This document shows, piece after piece, positions 55,698 to 64,000 of a DNA stretch of 64,000 nucleotides (within the stretch, counting starts at the first letter, position 1; each line of letters opens with the position of its first letter). Source of the DNA: Rhodocollybia butyracea. Lineage: Eukaryota; Basidiomycota; Agaricomycetes; Agaricales; Omphalotaceae. The notes under the pieces were generated by a model. That model saw only the letters and a program-made list of their open reading frames with translations, was not told the origin of the DNA and searched no databases. The stretch is from the NCBI GenBank assembly GCA_015501585.1, contig JADNRY010000060.1:186001-250000 (forward strand), written 5' to 3'. Both the position numbers and the translations under genes were made by a program.

Positions 55698-56814
55698 GAC
55701 AGTTGGCAAGGAAAACTTGAAGTGGTTCAGCGACAAAAGGAGTAAACATTCAGAGGAATTGGGGAAATGGCAATATATTTTTCCCCTTAGACTGAGATTC
55801 AGATAGATTCCTCAGCAAAACAGAGTCTTTAACTAGCCCAACAGCCGCTATACACATCTGGCTTTGCAGTGCTCCACTTTGCATGTTTTAAGCTCTTCTG
55901 GGATTTTGATGGCTCAGTTTCATAGGTTGTCCAACCAGGAAGACAGTAATATAGCAACCTGAAAGACATTAAATTTGACTGTACAATACATCAAATAATA
56001 CTGTCTAGACAGGCAAGATAACTGGCAAAGACAGTAAGGATTCCTGCATTCTCAAGAACTGTCTTAGCCCGTAGCCATTACTGTCCTAGGGCAGTTATAT
56101 AAAATCCCGTTATATTTGATGTATCTACACATGACTGATACTAGCTCGCTTCACTTCTGCATACGCATCGACCAACCGACCAAACACACATCCTGTGTTA
56201 AGAAAAATAACTTACCTATTGATGCTGCTGCGCAAAGTGGAAGTTGTCAGTCAGGTTTCAGAAGTTCTACCATAAAGTTGCAAGAGTCAGAACCGTGAAA
56301 CTACGAAAAAAGAAAAAGAACAAGAGACTTACCCATTTGCAGGCACAAAGTGAGTCATCTTTCAGCTGTCAGAGTCCTGAAACAGAGTTGTCATCAATCA
56401 TGAGCATGAAGAGGGTGACAGGCGAAAGAAGAGATCACTTACATTTCCTAAGATTGGCTAGTGCATGAAGTGCAAGCTGTAGGTCAACTTCCAGGAGGAG
56501 TCTTAAAATAAGGTTGTCATCATTGAGAATACTACCTGAGACTAATCAATAGTGAGCTTGCAGTCACCAGCAACGGTAACATGTTTAACTGTGATGACAT
56601 AGTCACAATGTTTGTTGTACAAAGCGATCAAGAGAGCTTTGGTGCTGCTTGACCAAGAAGTTAGAACTTAAGCTGGGCAAGGCCAAATCTGGGTCCAATG
56701 GCAGTGGCAAAGACAGACCTGTTCTTGAGGCTGTTTACAGGACTATCAACACCAGGAACAATAATACTGCATGTCTTGGCATTCACAGTCCTAGAGATAA
56801 CTGCATGAATGGTC
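55698..56814. other. repeat-rich intergenic between the two copia elements
   Basis: Only short ORFs; two weakly similar stretches contain GTTGTCATCA. No supported gene. The left 120 bp may belong to the gene interrupted at 43307. Confidence 0.35.
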
Positions 56815-57162
56815 TGTTGGATATTCGGTCCGCGGTATATGGCCGCCGGTATGTACAGCTCCAATACCGAGTAGATATCAGACCCGAGTTCTTATCATTT
56901 GTTTTAACTTTTATTTCACTGATACGGATTTCTACTTATACTGTACGTATCGACGTTCCCTTCTTTTCCTCAGCCTTCATCACTTCTGGCTGAGGTATGT
57001 CTATTATACTTATGCTCTATGTCCATTATGCTCATACTGTACCTATAGCTTAGTTGTACATCGTACTAACGTGTCTCTTAGGTATGGTAATATGATTTAG
57101 CCTTCATCACTTCTGGCTGAGCTTAGTTGTACATCGTACTAACGTGTCTCTTAGTTCCAACA
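56815..57162 (+). repeat. 5' LTR of the young copia element
   Basis: Starts TGTTGG, ends CCAACA. Carries the duplicated intron-like layout at 56974-57154. Confidence 0.96.
56974..57154 (+). other. LTR intron-like unit followed by its own spliced form (element 2)
   Basis: A1 (56974-56994) is followed by a 54-nt segment (56995-57048) starting GTATGTC and ending CTATAG, then B1 (57049-57081, contains ACTAAC and ends CTCTTAG). A 19-nt spacer GTATGGTAATATGATTTAG (57082-57100) follows, then A2 (57101-57121) joined directly to B2 (57122-57154). A2-B2 is A1-B1 with the GT...AG segment exactly missing. A longer alternative intron, 56995-57081, would use the ACTAAC branch site. The 3' LTR is identical. 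Confidence 0.9.
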
Positions 57163-57178
57163 GGTTATGGGCCCCGAG
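57163..57178 (+). other. primer binding site of the young copia element
   Basis: GGTTATGGGCCCCGAG directly after the LTR matches the complement of the initiator tRNA-Met anticodon arm (GGTTATGAGCCC) with one difference that a G-U pair would tolerate. Points to half-tRNA priming. Confidence 0.65.
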
Positions 57179-57261
57179 TCCGCCTGATACAGCCAGCCTT
57201 ATAGTGATTACCGGAATCGAATCTTTTATCTTCTCTTCCTGCATAACCCTCGTCTCTATCG

Positions 57262-60200
57262 ATGTCTACTACCCCTTCCGCTCCTACTACCCAACCTACT
57301 CAGACTACTTCGAGTACACAGACCACTATGACCGCGCCGACTATTCCGAGTGATTGGACCATCCCTAGTGGTGGAAATTCACTCTTCCCTCGTGACACTA
57401 AGCTCAAAGGTGAAACAAATTTTTCGTCTTGGTCTGCCGTCTTCCTCGCTGGTGCTCGCACAGTAGGATGTCAGTCTATTTTGTCGGGCGCGCTTGTTTG
57501 TCCTTCCGATACCGACACTAAGTATCTTATCTGGCAACGGATGGATTCTTATATGATGAACATGCTTCTCCAGTGTATCTCTGAGAGCATGGTCAGCATG
57601 GTAGAAGGTCTTACGAGCGCCGCCGCCTATAAACGACTTTCGGGTACTTATGGTCCTCAGGGTTCTGGTCTCATCATGACGTTCTTCTCCCGACTCACCC
57701 GCCGACTTCCGCTCCAGCATAGCTTTGATTCTTTGTCCGCCCATCTTCAGGGTTTCGAATCTGCTCTGCAGGATATCCGGAAAGCTGGGTACGTTGTGGA
57801 GGAAGGGTTTGCCTCTGCTATTCTTGTCACTACTCTCCCCAATGAGGAAGGTGCGACCGGGTCTTGGCACACCTGGATCCGCAGTTTCTCTCTCACCTCC
57901 AGCACTACTCTTGAGTCGACTGTCCAACAGATTTTAGGTTCTTACCGTTCAGCTCATCCTGACGAGAACTCTAATTCCGGCATGTCGAACGTAGAAGCCG
58001 CCGTCGCTGTGCTCGAACGCTCCTATGCGGCCCGTGGAGATTATTATTGTGTCAACTGCCACACTCCCGGTCACACCAAGGATTTTTGCCGTAAGCCCGG
58101 TGGTGGGAAACATGCTATGGAGGCTAAGGGAGGTAACAGAAAGGGGAAAAATAAGAAGAAGGGCAAAGAGAAAGCCCACCATGTGGATAGTGGGGGAGGA
58201 GGTGAAACTGAGCAGTCTACCTCATCACATTTCGTAGAATCTTCTTCGGGCGCCAATATTATCGATTTCTCTGCTTACCCGGTGACCGAGACTTCTACAA
58301 ATGTGAATTCCTCCCAGCCTATGTCTGAGTCAGTGTATCCAGCTGGTACTACTGCCGATAGGCCTCCCATCATTATCGACTCTGGTACTACGTCTCACAT
58401 TCATTCTGTTCGTGCCGACTTCATGTCTTTCCACCATCCGGCCATTTCTCAGAAGGTTACTGGATTTGGTCATGGTACTATGAAGATTGCAGGTCGAGGT
58501 ATAGCCGTTTTTCTTGCGCGTCGTCGCCATCGTCAACTTGTCCGTCTCAATCTGAAGGACACTGCTTTCGTTCCTGACTCCTCTCCTACCCTCATTTCCG
58601 TTTCCCGACTCGACGAAGCTAAGTGTTATACTGTCTTTGGCGCAGGGAAATGTGTAACATTCAGTAAGGATGATGCTGGTACTTTTATCCAGCGCCTTAT
58701 TGATGAGGAGGATGTTGTTTTCACTGGAACGAAGGACGATTCTCGACTTTATCACCTTGACTCTGCTCCCTCCACCTCTGCGTTTACATCTTCCACCTCG
58801 GACAAACCTCCGCTTTACTCCAAACTGGTTCAGCTTCATAACGAGCTTGGGCATTTGAACTATCCCGCTTGTCGTGACTTGTACCGTTCGGGTACGCTTG
58901 AGGGGATGACCGTGAAACTTACGGCCTCAGAATTGGCTGCAGAACCCCCCATCTGTGACGCCTGTGCGCAGGGAAAGCTCACCCGTGCGCGCTTTCCTGA
59001 ATTGAACTCTAGAGCTTCAGAGCCACTGGGCCTAGTTCACTCAGATCTTTGGGGACCAGCTCCGGTCTTGACCACGACCGGCATGGGGTATCTCATCACG
59101 TTTCTTGATGATTGCTCCCGTATGGCTTGGGGTTACTTGCTTCGCCGCAAGAGTGATGCTTTTACTGCTTTTAAGCAGTGGTTAGTTGAAGTAGAGAAGG
59201 TAACCGGCAAAAAGTTGAAGGTTTTCCGCACTGACAATGGTGGGGAATATATAACCAACGAGTGGCGCGATTGGATGAAGGAGCATGGTATCCGCTGGGA
59301 AAAGACCGCTCCTTACACTCCTGAACAGAACGGCCGTTCTGAGCGCCTCAATCGTACAATTTTTGACCGGGTACGCACTATCCTTATTCACTCTCAACTT
59401 CCTCTCTCTATGTGGGGCTACGCTGTCTGGTACATTCTTAATATCCGTGCCCGGACTTATGCTAGTCCTCTACCTAAAGGGGAGACACCCTATCATCTCT
59501 GGTACAAGAAGCACCCTGACCGTCGAAAATTGCATTCTTTTGGATGTAAAGTTTGGGTATACAACAACTCGCAGGAGCATAAACTTGACGCTCGTGGTAC
59601 TCCTGGTATTTTTCTAGGTTTTGACGAGACTCGGGTGGCATACTATGTGTACACGCCAGGTAAAGGTGTACGTTCAGCAATCTCTGTGAAGTTTGATGAC
59701 AACACTAATGGAGATGGACTTTTGAGCGCCGCGGGGGAGTCCTATGATTATTCGTCTCTCAAAAATCCTACTTATAAAGATGACAATGAGTTTTCCCCTA
59801 TAACCGCTCCATCCGCTCTCCCACCTGACCCTCCTGTTCCTGTTCCTCCTGCTACTCCTCCACCTCGTGCCCCTCGTCCTAATCCCCGCATGCCTTCTGA
59901 TGCTACACCTGCTAAGACTCGCTCTCGTGCGAGAGCAGAAGTCCAGCCACAGATTGATGAGGATATTCCTCCGCATGTTGAGCTTGATATGGATGATAGC
60001 GGGGATGAGGGGGAGATGCCCGAACTGGCTCATATCTTGAGTGGTGAAATTCCATTCAATGTTTCGCAGGCTCTCAACTCTCCCGATCATGCAGAGTGGG
60101 AAGCCGCTTGTCATTACGAGCTTAACCAGCTCTTGGAGACTGGGACTTACTCTCTCGTTCCACCACCTCCTGACCGTAAGGCCATTGGTACACGCTGGGT

Positions 60201-61626
60201 CTTCGCTATCAAGCGCAATGCCGACACTCAGGCCATTGAGGTCTACCGAGCTCGACTTGTAGCTCAGGGTTTTACCCAAATTCCGGGTATTGACTTTGTC
60301 GATATCCACGCTCCGACTGCTCGTATTGAATCCATTCGTGGTATTGCAACCGTAGCGGCCATCCAGGATTGGGAAATTCATGTCATTGATGTGAAATCTG
60401 CTTATCTTAATAGCACCATCCCTGATGACCAGCCAACGTATGTGAAGCAACCACCCGGATTTGCAGTCAGAGGAAAGGATTCGTGGGTTTGGAAGCTTAA
60501 CAAGGCACTCTATGGACTTAAGCAGTCTGGTTTTCTCTGGTATGAGAAACTAAAAAGTGTTTTGGTTGAACTTGGCTTTCAGGTTTGCATTTCCGATCCT
60601 TGTGTCTTCTTTCGTCGTTCTTCCGATGGAATAATCATCATTGCAACTCACGTCGATGATCTAGCTCTCTTTGGTTCCTCCATTCTACAGATTATTCAAT
60701 TCAAGGATGAGTTCCGTACTCATTTTGATATCTCGGATAAGGGGGAGATCTCTCAATTTTTGGGTATGACTGTTACTCGTGATAGATCTGCTCGAACCAT
60801 TTCCTTTTCCCAATGTTCCTACATCTTGTCTCTCATTTCCCGTTTCCGACTCGATGATGCTCACCCCGTTGGAACACCCATGGAAAAGACGGTATTGTCC
60901 AAAGCTGATTGTCCTTCTGATGATTCTCCTGAACAGAGAGAGATGCGCTTGGTGCCCTACGCTGAAGGTGTTGGTTCTCTCATGCACGCCTCCACTCGAA
61001 CGCGCCCGGACATCACTCGCAGCACCCAACAAGTAGCGCAGTTCATGCATAATCCCGGTCATATCCACTGGAAAGCAGTGAAACGGATTATTCGCTATTT
61101 GAAGGGGACTGTTGACTTCGTCCTCGTCCTTGGTGGCAAGTCACTCCTTTTCTTTGCCTATACCGACTCCAACTTTGTTGATCACCTTGAACATGGTCGT
61201 TCGGTGTCTGGCGCCGCCCTCACTTTCGGTACAGGTTGTTTTTCCTGGTATACGAGGAAACAGACTGCTGTTGCGACTTCCACCAGTGAAGCCGAATATT
61301 ATGCAGCTGGATCTTGTGGTAGGGAAGTTGTTTGGTTCCGCTCCCTTCTCCAGGAACTCGACTTCACTCAACCTGAACCAACTCAGATGTTTGTTGATTC
61401 ATCTTCGGCTTTGAAGAACATTAATTCCGACCAAGTCACTAATGCAAACAAACATATCAAAATTCACCACCACTGGATTCGTGAAGCGGTTCATTGCGGT
61501 GATATTCAGACAGCTGTTGTTGCTTCTAGGGATAATGTCGCCGACATATTCACCAAAGCTCTTGATGGTGAAACTCATCGACAGGCAACTCGACTACTGG
61601 GACTTGTCCCAATGCATTCTCGTTGA
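57262..61626 (+). CDS. copia gag-pol polyprotein, 1454 aa, intact
   Basis: Single frame from ATG at 57262. Order: gag with zinc knuckle CVNCHTPGHTKDFC (CX2CX4HX4C, near residue 255); aspartic protease IIDSGTTSHI; integrase HHCC region (HNELGHLNYPACRDLY, CDACAQGKLTRA) and D,D,E core (HSDLWGPAP, RTDNGGEY, NGRSERLNR); reverse transcriptase (WVFAIKRNAD, VIDVKSAYLNS, THVDDLALFGSS); RNase H (AYTDSNFVDH, TSTSEAEYYA, HIKIHHHWIR). The protein contains no stop or missing catalytic residue that I can see. The leader of 99 nt holds the primer binding site. The opposite-strand ORFs are shadows. Confidence 0.97.
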   Translation: MSTTPSAPTTQPTQTTSSTQTTMTAPTIPSDWTIPSGGNSLFPRDTKLKGETNFSSWSAVFLAGARTVGCQSILSGALVCPSDTDTKYLIWQRMDSYMMNMLLQCISESMVSMVEGLTSAAAYKRLSGTYGPQGSGLIMTFFSRLTRRLPLQHSFDSLSAHLQGFESALQDIRKAGYVVEEGFASAILVTTLPNEEGATGSWHTWIRSFSLTSSTTLESTVQQILGSYRSAHPDENSNSGMSNVEAAVAVLERSYAARGDYYCVNCHTPGHTKDFCRKPGGGKHAMEAKGGNRKGKNKKKGKEKAHHVDSGGGGETEQSTSSHFVESSSGANIIDFSAYPVTETSTNVNSSQPMSESVYPAGTTADRPPIIIDSGTTSHIHSVRADFMSFHHPAISQKVTGFGHGTMKIAGRGIAVFLARRRHRQLVRLNLKDTAFVPDSSPTLISVSRLDEAKCYTVFGAGKCVTFSKDDAGTFIQRLIDEEDVVFTGTKDDSRLYHLDSAPSTSAFTSSTSDKPPLYSKLVQLHNELGHLNYPACRDLYRSGTLEGMTVKLTASELAAEPPICDACAQGKLTRARFPELNSRASEPLGLVHSDLWGPAPVLTTTGMGYLITFLDDCSRMAWGYLLRRKSDAFTAFKQWLVEVEKVTGKKLKVFRTDNGGEYITNEWRDWMKEHGIRWEKTAPYTPEQNGRSERLNRTIFDRVRTILIHSQLPLSMWGYAVWYILNIRARTYASPLPKGETPYHLWYKKHPDRRKLHSFGCKVWVYNNSQEHKLDARGTPGIFLGFDETRVAYYVYTPGKGVRSAISVKFDDNTNGDGLLSAAGESYDYSSLKNPTYKDDNEFSPITAPSALPPDPPVPVPPATPPPRAPRPNPRMPSDATPAKTRSRARAEVQPQIDEDIPPHVELDMDDSGDEGEMPELAHILSGEIPFNVSQALNSPDHAEWEAACHYELNQLLETGTYSLVPPPPDRKAIGTRWVFAIKRNADTQAIEVYRARLVAQGFTQIPGIDFVDIHAPTARIESIRGIATVAAIQDWEIHVIDVKSAYLNSTIPDDQPTYVKQPPGFAVRGKDSWVWKLNKALYGLKQSGFLWYEKLKSVLVELGFQVCISDPCVFFRRSSDGIIIIATHVDDLALFGSSILQIIQFKDEFRTHFDISDKGEISQFLGMTVTRDRSARTISFSQCSYILSLISRFRLDDAHPVGTPMEKTVLSKADCPSDDSPEQREMRLVPYAEGVGSLMHASTRTRPDITRSTQQVAQFMHNPGHIHWKAVKRIIRYLKGTVDFVLVLGGKSLLFFAYTDSNFVDHLEHGRSVSGAALTFGTGCFSWYTRKQTAVATSTSEAEYYAAGSCGREVVWFRSLLQELDFTQPEPTQMFVDSSSALKNINSDQVTNANKHIKIHHHWIREAVHCGDIQTAVVASRDNVADIFTKALDGETHRQATRLLGLVPMHSR

Positions 61627-61633
61627 GGGGGAG

Positions 61634-61981
61634 TGTTGGATATTCGGTCCGCGGTATATGGCCGCCGGTATGTACAGCTCCAATACCGAGTAGATATCAG
61701 ACCCGAGTTCTTATCATTTGTTTTAACTTTTATTTCACTGATACGGATTTCTACTTATACTGTACGTATCGACGTTCCCTTCTTTTCCTCAGCCTTCATC
61801 ACTTCTGGCTGAGGTATGTCTATTATACTTATGCTCTATGTCCATTATGCTCATACTGTACCTATAGCTTAGTTGTACATCGTACTAACGTGTCTCTTAG
61901 GTATGGTAATATGATTTAGCCTTCATCACTTCTGGCTGAGCTTAGTTGTACATCGTACTAACGTGTCTCTTAGTTCCAACA
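61634..61981 (+). repeat. 3' LTR of the young copia element
   Basis: Identical to the 5' LTR over 348 bp. Confidence 0.96.
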
Positions 61982-63052
61982 TGGTCAGTGTCTGCCGAAA
62001 CACAAAAACCAGCGAGATTTGTCCTTGACAAGCTCCTATGCCTTTCATCACTCAGGAGTGAATAAGTTAGCCAAAAACTCAGGCCACAGGCCCATAAATT
62101 AAGCAGATCATGAAATGCTATGTACTGAATACATGCATGTAAAAACTAAAGGAATGCATACTATAAAACAGAGTTGAAAAAGAAAAGACAAAACAAACAT
62201 ACATTGGTTTGTACAGTTACATCAAGTTAGAAAGAGGGAGAGGAGGGAGGGTGATGAAAAATTGACTTGATCAAGCAAGATCTAAGTCAGATATCAGTCA
62301 GTATACAGTACACAGGCAAAAAACATCGATCTAAGCGCACTGAGAGCCCTGATATCTAAGATCTAACAACTAGGTCAACTTCAGAGGCTGTAGATGTGTA
62401 TAGATCTGTTATGGATGTGTTATGGGCTCTGTTCAGTGAAAGATCAGTTAGATCAGTGAAAAAGCGCACCAATTCCTTTGATCTGAGACTCTGTGAGCAA
62501 AAGCTAGAGTCTGTGCAGTCAAAAGGAGGTGCTGTGAGGCGATGTTTGAGCTATCAGAGCTGTATAGAGTGGACAGATGTCCTTACCAGTCACCAGAAGT
62601 GAAGTTGATGGTGGGGGAAGGAAGGAAAGAAGCACAGGATCTTGTCAGATTTCTAATCATGTTCTCACAGGCCTCTGCTCGGAACTCCGGCACCTGTGAG
62701 AGCTAGAAACTCGACTAGACACTGGCTGATCATATGTCCAAAGTGGCAGCTGACCAGAGGTGGTCATGTGCTGAAAAACTCGAAATGCAAAGTCCAAGTT
62801 AGAGTGCTGGATTTTGAAAATGAAATCACAGAAGAACAAAGATAGGTAGCACTTCGGTTATTTTTGCGATTTGTTAAGGACATGATAGAGTACCTATGAC
62901 AGTAATAGCAGGACCGCACGGTACTGCAATGAAGCATGCCGGACTTGCAATGAATTCATGTGCACTGAAAAGTGATGAATTGTGCATTGCAAGTCCTGGA
63001 TGGTATCTGTTGTTTGCAGAGGCCTTCAGAAAGTCTCCCTACCCTTGGAATC
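61982..63052. other. intergenic, no gene seen
   Basis: AT-rich with runs related to AGATCTAAGTCAGAT. A 12-bp inverted repeat GGACTTGCAATG / CATTGCAAGTCC lies at about 62940-62998. No ORF with recognisable features. Confidence 0.35.
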
Positions 63053-63663
63053 TAGAGATGTCCATGAGTCCAAGTCTTCACAAGTACTCACAGGTAAGAT
63101 CCGTGGGAAAACCTGCAAGTATGTGACTTGCAGATCCCAGGATCCGTTTCCCACGGGTCAGGCACGGGTCACAAGTCAGACATTTGCAATTTTCGGTTGA
63201 CTTGCAAGTACTTGTGTGACTTGTGCAAGCAAAATGAACTCATATATTTGTTGTTGATGATCAAAACTTACAGTAGTTAATAGTATCATATTTATTATAG
63301 TACTTATCAAGTACTGCCACATATGTTTGAGGTTGTAGACAGCTCACGGCAATTGAGTGCTTATTTTAGCGCTCAATTGCCGTGAGCTGTCTACAACCCA
63401 AAGCCTAACTGTCAGTACATTTTTACTTCATACCATAGTATGAAATTAGTGTAACAAGTAAAGTACAGGTTTTTAATAGCATTATACACTGTATCCAAGT
63501 AAATAATGGTAAATACTTGTGAATATAGCTGTAACTACTTGTTTAGTGTGCAGATCCACAAGTACTTGTGAGTCAGTGACCTGTTTCCCACGAGTCAGCC
63601 ACGGATCACGAGTCAGGCCTTTTAGGCCACAAGTACTTGGATCCGGACTCGTGGACATCTCTA
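63053..63663. mobile_element. hAT-type MITE
   Basis: Perfect 11-bp terminal inverted repeats TAGAGATGTCC / GGACATCTCTA, extending imperfectly inward (GAGTCC, CAAGTACT), are flanked by an 8-bp duplication TTGGAATC (63045-63052 and 63664-63671). Both the 8-bp duplication and the YARNG-like terminus (TAGAG) are hAT hallmarks. 611 bp, no coding capacity. Confidence 0.88.
63331..63398. repeat. 30-bp stem hairpin inside the MITE
   Basis: Arms 63331-63360 and 63369-63398 pair over 30 bp with one G-T mismatch around an 8-nt AT loop. It lies near the middle of the MITE and may be a smaller inserted palindrome or part of the MITE itself. Confidence 0.9.
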
Positions 63664-63837
63664 TTGGAATCTGCCTTCATGTTGATACCAAGCAGTGAGC
63701 AAATGCAGGCTAAGAGGCTTAACATCAGGAAAAGCCATTTTTGCCTAGGTGACCCCAGAGTGGCCTAAAGCACACTAGGTGACATATGAATCCTATGGCA
63801 TCCTAGGAATTTGGGCTCGTCCCTTGCCAGTCAAGGC

Positions 63838-64000
63838 TCTTGAGGATTCCCCAGGGTATCCTAGGTTATCCTAGGAAGCCCCAGGGTATCCTAGGTTATC
63901 CTAGGAAGCCCCAGGGAAACTCCAGGACAACTTTGGGAACACCTGGGCAGACCTGGGCAGACCTAGGCTTGCCTAGGATACCCCAGGGAATCCTCAAGAG
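63838..64000. repeat. CCTAGG-rich foldback repeat at the window edge
   Basis: Starts CTCTTGAGGATTCC at 63838 and ends with the inverted GGAATCCTCAAGAG at 64000. Between them lie two copies of a 30-bp unit rich in CCCCAGG and TATCCTAGG (about 63850-63910), then an AGACCTGGGC repeat. It may be a complete small foldback element or the left end of a longer one beyond the window. Confidence 0.7.

Larger units (their letters stand above)
56815..61981 (+). mobile_element. young, apparently intact Ty1/copia retrotransposon
   Basis: 5167 bp. LTRs 56815-57162 and 61634-61981 are 348 bp each and identical base for base by eye. A 5-bp duplication TGGTC flanks the element (56810-56814 and 61982-61986). 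A polypurine tract TTGAGGGGGAG precedes the 3' LTR, and one uninterrupted polyprotein frame fills the interior. All features needed for autonomous movement are present, so it is recent and may be active. Confidence 0.97.

Noticed and set aside
57379..57927. Minus-strand ORFs opposite the copia polyprotein (also 58330-58854, 59674-60450)
   Set aside because: Shadows of an intact, motif-complete plus-strand frame.
43303..64000. CRISPR or other spacer-repeat array
   Set aside because: All repeats here are LTRs, inverted arms or tandem units of transposons; no regular spacers, and the genome is eukaryotic.

Overview
The window is nuclear DNA of a filamentous basidiomycete, most likely an agaricomycete. 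The evidence is dense genes with many introns of about 50 nt (GT or GC donors, CTAAC-like branch sites), a basidiomycete-type F-box gene, an Skt5-type chitin synthase activator, an RNase H-RT retroelement of a type common in mushrooms, and copia elements primed by half a tRNA. No bacterial, plasmid, CRISPR or rRNA features were seen.

Left part, 1-42.6 kb, is a gene-rich arm. In order: ribosomal protein uL4 (start only, minus); a P-loop NTPase gene (plus); a frameshifted F-box gene (plus); an orphan gene with an 81-bp tandem repeat; clathrin light chain (plus); DNA topoisomerase II (minus, 17 exons, with a 1-nt frame break just before the catalytic tyrosine); a Gcn20-type ABC-F ATPase (minus); a signal-peptide/single-TM glycoprotein (plus); a small multi-pass membrane protein with an 8-nt microexon (minus); a CofD/YvcK-like protein (plus); a membrane-anchored pepsin-like protease (minus); an intron-containing tRNA-Gly(TCC); the prenylated chitin synthase activator Skt5/Chs4 (plus); a decayed non-LTR element (minus); a TMEM184/Ost-alpha protein (minus); a pseudogene of the protease that lacks its catalytic core (plus); thymidylate synthase (minus) divergent from mago nashi (plus, with a 6-nt microexon); and PEX19 (plus).

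Right part, 42.9-64 kb, is a transposon nest. An old Ty1/copia element (43308-55697, TSD GACAG) seems to interrupt a minus-strand coding segment. It was itself hit by a foldback element (47405-54753, 11-bp TSD) that forms a palindrome centred near 49435. That palindrome was hit in turn by a third TIR element (51090-54402, 8-bp TSD). A second copia element (56815-61981, TSD TGGTC) has identical 348-bp LTRs and an intact 1454-codon polyprotein, so it is young. A hAT-type MITE (63053-63663) and a CCTAGG-rich foldback repeat lie at the right edge.

The most unusual signal is in the LTRs. Both copia families, although unrelated in LTR sequence, carry the layout A, GT...AG segment, B, short GTATnnTAATAT spacer, A, B. 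The second A-B copy is exactly the first with the intron-like segment removed, as if a spliced copy had been written into the LTR. Coordinates of exons and target-site duplications were read by hand from the sequence; no alignment or database search was run.
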